In this document: in pieces, positions 44,083-52,654 of the stretch | Position numbering within the stretch: the stretch's first letter is position 1 | Layout of the letters: each line of letters opens with the position of its first letter | Source of the DNA: Poriferisodalis sp965208555 | GTDB lineage: Bacteria; Actinomycetota; Acidimicrobiia; Acidimicrobiales; Poriferisodalaceae | DNA length: 64,000 nucleotides | NCBI RefSeq assembly: GCF_965208555.1 | Contig: NZ_OZ242342.1 | Span: 3,038,001 to 3,102,000 of the forward strand | Direction: 5' to 3' | Translations under genes and position numbers: made by a program | Notes under the pieces: model-generated | Told to the model about the DNA's origin: nothing | What the model saw: the letters and a program-made list of their open reading frames with translations, nothing else | Database searches by the model: none

Positions 44083-44646
44083 ATAGCACGCGCAAGTGAC
44101 GGTGACGCCCGGATCAACGAGGACATCAGGGTCCGCGAGGTCCGCTTGGTCGCACCCGACGGCGAGCAGATCGGCATCAAGTCGGTTCCCGAGGCTCTGC
44201 AAATCGCCCGCAATATGGACTTGGACCTCGTCGAGGTGGCGCCGAACGCCGCCCCGCCGGTCTGCCGGATCATGGATTACGGCAAGTACAAGTACGAGGC
44301 GGCGCAGCGAGCAAAGGAGTCGCGGCGCAAGGCGACCCATGCCGGACTGAAGGAGATGAAGTACCGGCCCAAGATCGGGACCGGCGACTTCGGCACCAAG
44401 ACGTCCAAGGTCTGCAAGTTCCTCGAGGACGGCCACAAGGTGAAGGTCACCGTCATGTTCAGGGGACGTGAGGTGTTTCATCCCGAGCTCGGCGGCCAGA
44501 TTCTCGAACGGGTGGCCGAAGCGGTTGCCGATGTCGGGAAGGTCGACCAGTTCCCCCGCCTCGACGGGCGCAACATGACGATGTTGCTGAGCCCGGATCG
44601 TGCTTCACGCCAGCGTCGCAAGGCCGCAGACCCGCCCAGCGACTGA
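44083..44646 (+). CDS. infC: Translation initiation factor IF-3
   Basis: IF-3 binds the 30S subunit and checks start-codon choice. The core is complete: RINEDIRVREVRLVAPDGEQ, DLVEVAPNAAPPVCRIMDYG, KEMKYRPKIGTGDFGTK and the C-terminal domain with VTVMFRGRE. The start is uncertain. No ATG, GTG or TTG stands in frame near the expected N-terminus, and ATA 44083 gives a normal 187-residue protein. IF-3 genes often use rare start codons so that IF-3 limits its own synthesis. A GTG far upstream (43882) would add 67 unlikely residues. rpmI follows. Confidence 0.9.
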   Translation: MARASDGDARINEDIRVREVRLVAPDGEQIGIKSVPEALQIARNMDLDLVEVAPNAAPPVCRIMDYGKYKYEAAQRAKESRRKATHAGLKEMKYRPKIGTGDFGTKTSKVCKFLEDGHKVKVTVMFRGREVFHPELGGQILERVAEAVADVGKVDQFPRLDGRNMTMLLSPDRASRQRRKAADPPSD

Positions 44647-44718
44647 GCTGCGGCGAGCGCGTGCAACCCGCCGCGCAGCGCCACATCCATCGAAACCCAC
44701 AAGCAAGGCAGCAAGACC

Positions 44719-44913
44719 ATGCCCAAGATGAAGACCCACAGCGGAGCCAAGAAGCGCTTCAAGACCACCGGTTCCGGCAAGCTCGTGCGGCGCAAGCGCA
44801 ACCGCAACCACCTGCTCGAGAAGAAGTCATCTGCACGCAAGCGGTGGCTGGCGCTCGAGGGCGAGGTGTCGGCGGCTGACCGCAAGCGGGTCAACCGCAT
44901 GCTGGGCCGCTGA
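44719..44913 (+). CDS. rpmI: 50S ribosomal protein L35
   Basis: The 64-residue basic protein starts MPKMKTHSGAKKRFKTTGSGK, the invariant L35 N-terminus, and ends KRVNRMLGR. It sits in the standard order infC-rpmI-rplT and is 72 bases after infC. L35 is part of the large ribosomal subunit near the exit-tunnel side. Confidence 0.97.
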   Translation: MPKMKTHSGAKKRFKTTGSGKLVRRKRNRNHLLEKKSSARKRWLALEGEVSAADRKRVNRMLGR

Positions 44914-44971
44914 GCGGCGCCTCCAGCCACACCAACCGCAGGCAATCCCGAACTAGCAAGGACACACCACC

Positions 44972-45352
44972 GTGGCACGAGTCAAGCGATCCGTAGCGAG
45001 TCGCACCCGCCGCAAGGCGACGCTCCAGAAGGCGAAGGGCTACTACGGCAACAAGAGCAGATCGTTCCGGGCGGCCAATGAGCAGGTCATGCACAGCGGG
45101 CAGTACGCGTTCCGCGACCGCCGGGCCCGCAAGGGCGAGTTCCGGCGCCTGTGGATCCAGCGCATCAACGCTGCGGCGCGCCAGAACGGCACCACCTACA
45201 GCCGGCTCATGCACGGGCTGGATGTTGCAGGCGTCGCCGTCGACCGCAAGAACCTGGCCGACCTGGCCGTGAGCGACCCCCAAGCGTTCGCCGCGATCGC
45301 CGAGCGCGCCGAAACTGCACTTGCCGGCGGCGCAGTGGACACAGCCGCCTGA
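44972..45352 (+). CDS. rplT: 50S ribosomal protein L20
   Basis: The 126-residue protein begins MARVKRSVASRTRRKATLQKAKGYYG and contains RRLWIQRINAAARQNG, both diagnostic of L20, an early assembly protein of the large subunit. The start is GTG 44972, with AAGGA ten bases upstream. The last ten residues are an Ala/Gly tail not found in E. coli. Confidence 0.97.
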   Translation: MARVKRSVASRTRRKATLQKAKGYYGNKSRSFRAANEQVMHSGQYAFRDRRARKGEFRRLWIQRINAAARQNGTTYSRLMHGLDVAGVAVDRKNLADLAVSDPQAFAAIAERAETALAGGAVDTAA

Positions 45353-45395
45353 GCACTCCTGAGCCGACTGCGCCATCGGGGGGCCCAGCGGCCCC

Positions 45396-46265
45396 GTGAG
45401 CGCAGCGAACAAGAGCGACAAGCATCAGGTGATGCAACGAGCAGGCGCAGATCCCGACCCTCCGTCCAAGGCCGCGCTGTCGCGGCTGTCGCGCTTGGTG
45501 CGCGACCGGCGCCAGCGAGACGCCTCAGGCCTGGCCGTCGTCGAGGGGCCCAGGGCGGTCGACGGGGCGCTGGCCAGCGGGGCCACGCTCGAGGCCGTGT
45601 TCGCGCGCCCCGAGCTGGTCGACCGGTATGCGCCGGCGGGCGCTCCCGATGAGCATCCCGACGCTTCGCGCCTAGGCGCCGGCTACCGGGAGCGGATCGG
45701 AGCGATCCACCCGGTGCCCGCAGACGTGCTGGACCCGCTTGCCGACGCCATGAACCCCCAAGGCGTGCTGGCAATCGCACGCTTCGCCGACGCGCCGCTT
45801 GACGAGGCGGCAACTGCAGCACGGGTGGTGGTGCTCGAAGCAGTGCGTGACCCCGGCAATGCCGGCGCTGTAGTGCGAAGCGCTGTCGCCGCAGGCTTCG
45901 ATGCGGTCATCGCCACGCACGGTTCGACCGACCTGTGGAGCCCGAAAGCGCTGCGCGGTGCGGCAGGGCTGACCTTCGGGCCGCTGGTGTGCCGCGGGCA
46001 TCCCACTGCCCAGGTGCTCGACGCCCTTGCCGATGCCGGCCATGTGCGTGTGCGTGCGGCTCCCGACGGCGATGTCGGGGTGGACGAACTGCGCTCCGCC
46101 GAGCACATGGCGCTCGTGGTGGGCAACGAAGCGCATGGGCCTTCGGCCGAGGCGGTCGGCGGCACCGATGTGGCCGTCGCGATTCCCATGCAGCATCCGG
46201 TGGACTCGCTCAACGTCGGCGTTGCCGCCGCCGTGCTGATGTACGCGATGCGGGCCGACGCCTGA
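45396..46265 (+). CDS. SpoU/TrmH-family RNA 2'-O-methyltransferase
   Basis: A 289-residue SPOUT methyltransferase acting on tRNA or rRNA. The N-terminal domain (residues 25-120) is the substrate-binding part with LVRDRRQRDASGLAVVEGPRA. The catalytic domain has the three SpoU motifs: DPGNAGAVVRSAVAAG, LVVGNEAHGPS and IPMQHPVDSLNVGVAAAV. In actinobacteria a TsnR/TrmH-like gene regularly lies between rplT and pheS, as here. The modified nucleotide cannot be told. GTG 45396 is the chosen start. Confidence 0.9.
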   Translation: MSAANKSDKHQVMQRAGADPDPPSKAALSRLSRLVRDRRQRDASGLAVVEGPRAVDGALASGATLEAVFARPELVDRYAPAGAPDEHPDASRLGAGYRERIGAIHPVPADVLDPLADAMNPQGVLAIARFADAPLDEAATAARVVVLEAVRDPGNAGAVVRSAVAAGFDAVIATHGSTDLWSPKALRGAAGLTFGPLVCRGHPTAQVLDALADAGHVRVRAAPDGDVGVDELRSAEHMALVVGNEAHGPSAEAVGGTDVAVAIPMQHPVDSLNVGVAAAVLMYAMRADA

Positions 46266-46295
46266 GAATCCCTGCCGTTCGTCGCAGAAGGCTCG

Positions 46296-46301
46296 TACCC
46301 T
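46296..46301 (+). promoter_or_regulatory. -10 box TACCCT for leaderless pheS mRNA
   Basis: TACCCT ends seven bases before the GTG of pheS. No ribosome site and no T-box or leader-peptide structure precedes the gene in the 43-base gap. Confidence 0.4.
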
Positions 46302-46308
46302 GCCTGCC

Positions 46309-47421
46309 GTGAACGGCCCAGCCGCCAACCCCTCCTCTGAGGCATCGCCCGAAGCGCTGCTCGCTGAGATCGCTGAGGCGCGCACGCTCGGCCTGCTGTC
46401 AGTGACCAACGCGTCAACAGCAGACGAGCTCGCAGGGATCGAATCAACGCTGTTCGGGCGCAAGTCGGCACTGGGGCGGATCAAGCAGGGTCTGGGAACG
46501 CTGGAGCCGCAGCAGCGAGCCGCAGTCGGGCGTGCGCTCAACGAGGCGCAGCAGGAGCTGCGCGCAGCCCACGCCGCGGCGGCCGACGAGCTGGCCGCGT
46601 CGGCACGCCGGGAGCAGCTGCAGCGTGAGTGGCTGGACCTCACCGAGACGCCGTCCGGACCGGGCCGTGGCCACCTTCACCTGGTCACCCAGACCACGGA
46701 GCGTCTTGAGGACGTGTTCGTGGGCATGGGCTTCACGGTCTCTGAGGGGCCCCAGGCCGAGACCGACTGGTACAACTTCGAAGCGCTGAATCTGCCGGCC
46801 GCGCATCCCGCACGCTCCATGTGGGACACGCTCTATCTGGACATGGGCGAGCGCACCGAACTCGGCGACGGCGAGGGCGGTGAGGCAACCAACGTCGTGC
46901 TGCGGACCCACACTTCGCCGGTGCAGATCCGGGTCATGGAGTCCCAGCCGCCGCCGATCTACACCATCTGCCCCGGCCGGGTGTTCCGGCGTGACACCGC
47001 GGATGCCAGCCACATGCCGGTCTTCCACCAGATCGAGGGCCTCGTCGTGGATCGAGGCATCTCGTTCACCGACCTGGCGGGCACGCTCGAAGAGTTCACC
47101 TCTGCCTACTTCGGCAAGGCGATCTCGTCGCGGTTGCGACCGTCCTATTTCCCGTTCACCGAGCCGTCGGCCGAGTTCGACATCAACTGCGTGATCTGCG
47201 AGGGCGCTGGTTGCCAGACCTGCCAGCGCACCGGCTGGATCGAGCTGGGCGGCTGCGGCATGGTGCACCCCAACGTGCTGACGAACTGCGGTATCGACTT
47301 CGAGGAATGGACCGGGTTCGCGTTCGGCTTCGGCATCGACCGGCTGGCGCTGATGCGCCACGGCATCGACGACCTGCGCGACATGTACACCAACGACATC
47401 CGCTTCCTCAGCCAGTTCTGA
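46309..47421 (+). CDS. pheS: Phenylalanyl-tRNA synthetase alpha subunit
   Basis: PheS forms the catalytic core of the (alpha-beta)2 enzyme that charges tRNA-Phe. The 370-residue protein has an N-terminal coiled-coil (residues 20-105) and class II motifs: motif 2 in ICPGRVFRRDTADASHMPVFHQIEG and motif 3 in GFAFGFGIDRLALMRHGI. A CVICEGAGCQTCQRTG segment near residue 292 holds four Cys that could bind zinc; this insert is seen in other PheS proteins. GTG 46309 is the start. pheT follows after 19 bases. Confidence 0.96.
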   Translation: MNGPAANPSSEASPEALLAEIAEARTLGLLSVTNASTADELAGIESTLFGRKSALGRIKQGLGTLEPQQRAAVGRALNEAQQELRAAHAAAADELAASARREQLQREWLDLTETPSGPGRGHLHLVTQTTERLEDVFVGMGFTVSEGPQAETDWYNFEALNLPAAHPARSMWDTLYLDMGERTELGDGEGGEATNVVLRTHTSPVQIRVMESQPPPIYTICPGRVFRRDTADASHMPVFHQIEGLVVDRGISFTDLAGTLEEFTSAYFGKAISSRLRPSYFPFTEPSAEFDINCVICEGAGCQTCQRTGWIELGGCGMVHPNVLTNCGIDFEEWTGFAFGFGIDRLALMRHGIDDLRDMYTNDIRFLSQF

Positions 47422-47440
47422 TGCAGGGAGTCGTGACGTC

Positions 47441-49855
47441 ATGAAGGTGCTGCTGAGCTGGCTGCGCGAGTTCGCGCCCATCGAGGGCGACCCTGCCGAG
47501 CTAGCCGACCACCTGAGCGACCTCGGCATGGCGGTGGAGGAGATGCGGACCCTGCCGTCGCTGGACGGGGTCGTCGTGGCTCGTGTGGCCGGCCTGCGGC
47601 CTCACCCTGAGGCCGACCGCATCCAGCTCGTGGACGTCGAGCTGCCCGGCTTTTCCGGTGAGGGGGCCGACGGCGCGCTGCAGGTGTGCTGCGGCGCGTT
47701 CAATATGTCCGTGGGCGACCTCGTGCCGCTCGCCACCATCGGTGCCACGCTGCCGGACGGCCTGCAGGTCAGTGAGCGGCGCATGCGCGGCGAGGCCTCC
47801 GAGGGCATGTGCTGCTCCGCTGCGGAGCTCGAACTGGGCGCCGATGCCGACGGCATCATGATTTTGCCCGGTGACATGGAGATCGGCGCTCCGCTCATGT
47901 CCCAGCTCGGCCTGGCCGGCGATGTGCTGTACGACCTCGAGGTCAACCCGAACCGTCCCGATGCGATGTCGGTGGCAGGGGTCGCGCGCGATCTGGCAGC
48001 CCGCCTGGGTGTGCCGTTCCAGATTCCTGAGCCGTCCCTCAGCGAGACCGGCCAGGACATCTCGTCGGTGGCATCGGTGGAGATCATCGACGCCGATCTC
48101 TGCGGACGATTCGGCGTGCGCGTCATCTCCGACGTCTCCATCGGCCAGTCGCCGCTGTGGATGCAGGCCCGGCTCACCCTGTGCGGCATGCGCCCGATCA
48201 ACTCCGTGGTGGACGTATCGAACTACGTGATGCTCGAGCTGGGCACGCCGAACCACACCTACGACCTGGCGCTCGTGCCCGGCGGCCACCTGGGGACACG
48301 CCGCAGTACAGGGGGAGAGCGTCTCGTCACGCTCGACGGCACAGAACGCGAGATGCTCCCCGGCGACGGCCTGATCGTCGATCGGGACGACCGGCCCATC
48401 GGCATCTCGGGAGTGATGGGCGGCGAGAACACCGAGATCAGCGACGACACGACAACGGTGCTGCTCGAACTCGCATGGTGGGATCGCCTGTCGATCAGCC
48501 GCACCTCCCAACGGCTGGGCCTGCGTTCGGAGGCCTCGATGCGTTTCGAGCGCGGCACCGACTACGAGCTGGTGCCGATTGCACTGGACCGGTTCTGCGA
48601 ACTGCTGGACCGAGTGACGCCCGGCGGTGTGTCGGTGTGCCGCGGTCGCCTCGACGCCCGCGGCGATCTGCCGGGACACAGGAACGTCGCGGTGCGTCCA
48701 GCCCGGATGGGCCACCTGCTCGGGCGACCCTTCACCGCCACCGACCTCGGGGACCTGCTCAACCCGATCGGCATGACGAGCGCTGCGTCCGATGACACCG
48801 CTGAAGGAGACGAAGGCACCCTCGAGGTGACGATCCCGAGCTTCCGCCCGGATGTCGAGACTGAAACCGATGTGGCCGAGGAAGTCGCCCGCCACTACGG
48901 CTACGGGCGGCTCGGCCGGACCGTGCCCCGCTCACCCGAGCCCGGGCGCCTCACACCAGTTCAGGGCTTGCGCCGCGACCTGCGCCGCGTGCTCGTCGGC
49001 GCGGGCCTCTCCGAGGCGATGCCCAATCCCTTCCTCGCACCCGATGCCGTGCGGCGTGCTGGCATCGACGATGCCGAACCGGTGAGGCTGCTGAACCCCC
49101 TCGCAACCGAGGAATCGATCCTGCGCCCATCGCTGCTCCCCGGCCTGCTCGCAGCCGCCGCGTACAACAGCTCCCACCGCAACGACACGGTGTCGCTGTT
49201 CGAGATGGGCGTCGTGTTCGGACCTCCGTCCGCGCAGAGCGCGACCAGCGAGCTGCCCACCGAGACCGAGCACCTCGGCGCCATCTGGGCAGACGGCGCG
49301 GTCGCTGACGCGATGCAGCTGTGCGGTCTGATCGAGGCGGCGTTCGGCTTGGAGATCAAGCTGCACAACGCTCGAGACCTCGACGGCATGCACCCGGTCC
49401 GGGCGGCTGAGGCGCTGCTCGGCGAGCGTCCGGTTGGCGTTGTCGGCGAGATCGATCCAGTCGTGTGCGAACGCCACGGGCTGACGGATCGCTGTGCCTG
49501 GCTGCAGCTCGACGTGGAGTTGCTGCTCGCAGCCGCATCTGCTGCGGCCGACCGGCCGTACCAAATCGTGTCCACCTACCCGTCAAGCGACATCGACTTG
49601 GCCTTCGCCGTCCCCGACAGTGTCCAGGCTTCCGCGGTTCGCGACACGCTGCTGTCGGCCGGCGGGCAGGAGCTGCGTTCAGCGGAACTGTTCGACGTCT
49701 ACCGAGGCGGCCAGATGGCCGCCGGCACCCGCTCGCTGGCCTACCGCCTGCGCCTCCAAGCCGACGACCGCACCCTCACCGACCAGCAAGCGGCCGAAAT
49801 CCGCCAGCGCTGCATAGACGCCGTAGAGCAAACCCACCACGCAACCCTCCGCTGA
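47441..49855 (+). CDS. pheT: Phenylalanyl-tRNA synthetase beta subunit
   Basis: The 804-residue beta subunit handles tRNA binding and editing. Domains in order: an N-terminal MKVLLSWLREF, an EMAP-II-like tRNA-binding domain (about 40-155), the B3/B4 editing domain (about 205-390, with GVMGGENTEI), B5 (about 405-480), a core like class II synthetases, and a C-terminal anticodon-binding FDX-ACB domain (SSDIDLAFAVPDSVQ onward). Length is normal. It ends 41 bases before a convergent reverse-strand operon. Confidence 0.96.
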   Translation: MKVLLSWLREFAPIEGDPAELADHLSDLGMAVEEMRTLPSLDGVVVARVAGLRPHPEADRIQLVDVELPGFSGEGADGALQVCCGAFNMSVGDLVPLATIGATLPDGLQVSERRMRGEASEGMCCSAAELELGADADGIMILPGDMEIGAPLMSQLGLAGDVLYDLEVNPNRPDAMSVAGVARDLAARLGVPFQIPEPSLSETGQDISSVASVEIIDADLCGRFGVRVISDVSIGQSPLWMQARLTLCGMRPINSVVDVSNYVMLELGTPNHTYDLALVPGGHLGTRRSTGGERLVTLDGTEREMLPGDGLIVDRDDRPIGISGVMGGENTEISDDTTTVLLELAWWDRLSISRTSQRLGLRSEASMRFERGTDYELVPIALDRFCELLDRVTPGGVSVCRGRLDARGDLPGHRNVAVRPARMGHLLGRPFTATDLGDLLNPIGMTSAASDDTAEGDEGTLEVTIPSFRPDVETETDVAEEVARHYGYGRLGRTVPRSPEPGRLTPVQGLRRDLRRVLVGAGLSEAMPNPFLAPDAVRRAGIDDAEPVRLLNPLATEESILRPSLLPGLLAAAAYNSSHRNDTVSLFEMGVVFGPPSAQSATSELPTETEHLGAIWADGAVADAMQLCGLIEAAFGLEIKLHNARDLDGMHPVRAAEALLGERPVGVVGEIDPVVCERHGLTDRCAWLQLDVELLLAAASAAADRPYQIVSTYPSSDIDLAFAVPDSVQASAVRDTLLSAGGQELRSAELFDVYRGGQMAAGTRSLAYRLRLQADDRTLTDQQAAEIRQRCIDAVEQTHHATLR

Positions 49856-49896
49856 ATCAGGCTGAGCGCGCCAGAAAACGAGGGGCGCATGGGGGG

Positions 49897-50817
49897 TCAG
49901 TAACCCAACTCCAGATACACCGGCCCGATCAGCGCCTCACCGGCAACCCTGCGAGCCACATTCGCAGCCACCCGATCGGCCAGCAGCACCAGCCCCATCT
50001 CAGGCGTATTGCCGATGTGCGGCGTGATCAGGCAGTTGGGCAGGCCCCACAGCGGATGTCCATCGGGCAATGGCTCAGGATCGGTCACATCCAGCGCTGC
50101 GCCGCCGATCTGACCCGTCTGCAGCGCTGCAACCAAGTCATTGGTGACGATGTGACCGCCCCTCGCGACGTTCACCACCCAGGCGTGATCTGGCAGTGCC
50201 GCCAGCTCCGCAGCCCCGATGATGCCGGCCGTCTCCGGGGTGAGCGCCAGCGCCAGCACCAGAACATCGGTGCCCGGAAGGATGTCCGCGAGCGCCTCGG
50301 GGCCCACCACGCGCGATGCCTCTGCCATCGGTGCGGGCCGGTTGCGCAGCACCGTCACCTCGCAGTCGAACGGCGCAAGCAGGCGCAGCAGCGACTCGGT
50401 GATGCCGCCGCCGCCGAGCACGGTCACATTGGCACCGAGCAGGTTGCGCCCCTCGGGCGCGGTCCATTGCGATGCTCTGGCGTAGGTCGCCATACCTCGC
50501 AGGCCGGCCAGCGCCAGCATCAGCGCGTGCTCGGCGACAGGCTCCGCGTACACGCCTTTGCCGCAGTACCACTCGAGGCCAGGCCGGGCGGTCACGATGT
50601 CGACGACGGGCTCGATGCCCGCGTAGGGGAGCTGCACCCATTCGATGCCGGGATTCGCATCCACCAGTTCCCCGATGAGGTGCGCTTGCGTGGGCTCCGC
50701 CCACACCAGCGCCGATGCCGCATCCGGAGTGCTCACCGTGCCCCCGCCTCGTACGACGGCCTCAGCCAGCACGGGACGCCGCCAGCAGTCCGGCTCGACG
50801 GCGACCAGCGCGCTCAT
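49897..50817 (-). CDS. D-isomer 2-hydroxyacid dehydrogenase family protein
   Basis: A 306-residue NAD(P)-dependent dehydrogenase. The Rossmann loop is VLGGGGITESLLRLL (GxGxxT instead of GxGxxG, which is common in this group). The catalytic residues are Arg in VNVARGGHIV, Glu in DVTDPEPLPDGHPLW and His in TPHIGNTPEM. Substrate is unknown; glyoxylate/hydroxypyruvate or phosphoglycerate types share these features. It is the last gene of the reverse-strand operon led by the P450 fusion, 47 bases after the second SDR. Confidence 0.85.
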   Translation of the reverse strand: MSALVAVEPDCWRRPVLAEAVVRGGGTVSTPDAASALVWAEPTQAHLIGELVDANPGIEWVQLPYAGIEPVVDIVTARPGLEWYCGKGVYAEPVAEHALMLALAGLRGMATYARASQWTAPEGRNLLGANVTVLGGGGITESLLRLLAPFDCEVTVLRNRPAPMAEASRVVGPEALADILPGTDVLVLALALTPETAGIIGAAELAALPDHAWVVNVARGGHIVTNDLVAALQTGQIGGAALDVTDPEPLPDGHPLWGLPNCLITPHIGNTPEMGLVLLADRVAANVARRVAGEALIGPVYLELGY

Positions 50818-50864
50818 CGTGCGGTCCTGCTGCCGGTGCCCTCGTCACAGACCATTCAGACGCC

Positions 50865-51695
50865 TCAGCGGATGTCGGCTGCGAGACCACCGTCCGGGCA
50901 GATGATCTCGCCGGTCACGAAGCTGGCCTCGTCGCTGCACAAGTACAGGCAGGCGTTGGCAATGTCGACGGGTTCGCCGAGCCGCCCCAGCGGCGTCTCC
51001 CGCTCGCGCTCGCGCACCCATTCGTCGCTGCCGGTCATCGACGCCGTCATGGAGGTGCGGATGTATCCGGGCGCAACCGCGTTCACCCGGATGCCGTAGC
51101 GATTGAGCTCCAGCGCGGCGCAACGGGTCAGCATCCACACGCCGGTTTTGGACACGCAGTAGTCCGAGGCGGCCGGCAGCGCCATCAGGCCTGCCACCGA
51201 GGCGATGTTCACGATGGCGCCGCCCCCGTTGTCGCGCATGCGGCGTGCCACCGACTGGTTGGTGAGCATGACGCCGGTGAGGTTCACGTCGATCACTCGC
51301 TGCCACGACTCCAGCGATTTCCCGAGAAGCCACCGGTCGCCACGCTCATAGACATCCTGGTCGACCTGTTCGGGAATCTCCCGGCTGACGTAGCCCGCAT
51401 GGGAGATGCCGGCTGCGGCCACGCACGCGTCGAGCCGTCCGAACGCCGTGACCGCGGCCTCGGCCATCGCCTCGTTCTGCTCCGGATCGGCTGTGTCTAC
51501 CTGCGTCCAGCTCGCAGGTCGGCCGCGGTTGGCGATCTCCGCGGCCACTGCCTCGGCCCGAGCCGGGTTCAGGTCGGCCACTAGCACCGACGCTCCCTCC
51601 TCGGAGAAGCGCAGTGCGCACGCCCGGCCGATGCCCGACGCGCCGCCGGTGATCACCGCCACCTTGCCGTCCAGACGATTCATGGCGCTGGCCAC
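50865..51695 (-). CDS. SDR-family oxidoreductase (tandem copy B)
   Basis: A 276-residue classical short-chain dehydrogenase with VITGGASGIGRACALRF, a DVN in VIDVNLTGVMLTNQ, Ser in NIASVAGLMAL, YCVSKTGVWML with YxxxK, and a C-terminal CPDGG. It has an unusual insertion around residues 104-130 (EIPEQVDQDVYERGDRWLLG) shared only with its neighbour at 51702-52565. The two are tandem duplicates, similar in most positions by eye. The start is six bases after the upstream copy's stop. Confidence 0.9.
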   Translation of the reverse strand: MASAMNRLDGKVAVITGGASGIGRACALRFSEEGASVLVADLNPARAEAVAAEIANRGRPASWTQVDTADPEQNEAMAEAAVTAFGRLDACVAAAGISHAGYVSREIPEQVDQDVYERGDRWLLGKSLESWQRVIDVNLTGVMLTNQSVARRMRDNGGGAIVNIASVAGLMALPAASDYCVSKTGVWMLTRCAALELNRYGIRVNAVAPGYIRTSMTASMTGSDEWVRERERETPLGRLGEPVDIANACLYLCSDEASFVTGEIICPDGGLAADIR

Positions 51696-51701
51696 GTTCG
51701 C

Positions 51702-52565
51702 CTAGCGGCCGGCGGCCATGACGCCGCCGTCGGGGAAGATGATCTCGCCGGTCACGAAGCTGGCGTCGTCGCTGCACAGGTACAGGCAGGCGTTGGCGAT
51801 GTCGTCTGGCTCGCCGAGGCGTCCGAGCGGGGTCTCGCGTTCGCGTTCGCGCACCCACCGCTCGTTGCCCAGCACCGCGCCGCTCATGGACGTCTGGATA
51901 TAGCCGGGCCCGACGGCGTTCACGCGGATGCCGTAGCGGCTGAGCTCCAGGGCGGCGCAGCGGGTCAGCATCCACACGCCGGCCTTGGACACGCAGTAGT
52001 CCGAGCTGCCCTTGAGCACGTTGGTGCCGGCAATCGACGAGATGTTGACGATGGCACCGCCGCCGCTGTCGCGCATCTTGCGGGCCACGGCCTGGTTCGT
52101 GAGCATCACGCCGGTGAGATTGACGTCGATGACTCGCTGCCACGACTCCAGCGACTTGTCGATGAAGAACATGTCGCCGCGGTCGAAGCGGTCCTGCCCG
52201 GCTTGCTCATCGATCTCGCGGCTGACATAGCCCGAGTGCGAGATCCCGGCGGCCGCAACGCAAGCGTCGATGCGTCCGAAGGCATCGACCGCGGCGTCGG
52301 CCATGGCGTCGTTCTGCTCCTGATCGGAGGTGTCCACCTGCACGGCGACCGCCTCGCGGCCCAGCGCGTTGATCTCGTCGACGACATTCGCCGCGCGAGC
52401 GGGGTTCAGGTCGGCCACCACGATCGAGGCGCCCTCGGCCGCGAAGCGCAGCCCGCAGGCCCGCCCGATCCCCGACGCCCCGCCGGTGATCACCGCCACC
52501 TTGCCCGCCATCCGGCCTGCTGTGCTTGCTGACGCCGCTCCATGCGGCGCTGTGTCCGAAGCCAT
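51702..52565 (-). CDS. SDR-family oxidoreductase (tandem copy A)
   Basis: A 287-residue short-chain dehydrogenase: VITGGASGIGRACGLRF, AAAGISHSGYVSREI, Ser in NISSIAGTNVL, YCVSKAGVWML and FPDGGVMAAGR. The N-terminal 20 residues are an Ala/Ser extension not in copy B; an internal Met at residue 19 is an alternative start. The insertion EIDEQAGQDRFDRGDMFFID matches that of copy B in position. It follows the P450-ABC1 gene by 89 bases on the same strand, so it may oxidise an alcohol made by that P450. Confidence 0.9.
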   Translation of the reverse strand: MASDTAPHGAASASTAGRMAGKVAVITGGASGIGRACGLRFAAEGASIVVADLNPARAANVVDEINALGREAVAVQVDTSDQEQNDAMADAAVDAFGRIDACVAAAGISHSGYVSREIDEQAGQDRFDRGDMFFIDKSLESWQRVIDVNLTGVMLTNQAVARKMRDSGGGAIVNISSIAGTNVLKGSSDYCVSKAGVWMLTRCAALELSRYGIRVNAVGPGYIQTSMSGAVLGNERWVRERERETPLGRLGEPDDIANACLYLCSDDASFVTGEIIFPDGGVMAAGR

Positions 52566-52654
52566 CGTCTCTCCTCTTGCAGCGGATCAGTTCGTGCCGC
52601 CGACAGTGCAAGATCATGCCCCACGACAGCGAGACGTTGCCGCCCGCCGGCACG

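Noticed and set aside
46266..46308. T-box or Phe leader peptide before pheS
   Set aside because: The gap is 43 bases with no Phe-rich frame and no T-box sequence; a -10 box sits right before the start.
49856..49896. Terminator between pheT and the convergent dehydrogenase gene
   Set aside because: Only a five-base GCGCC/GGCGC pairing is present, too weak to call.
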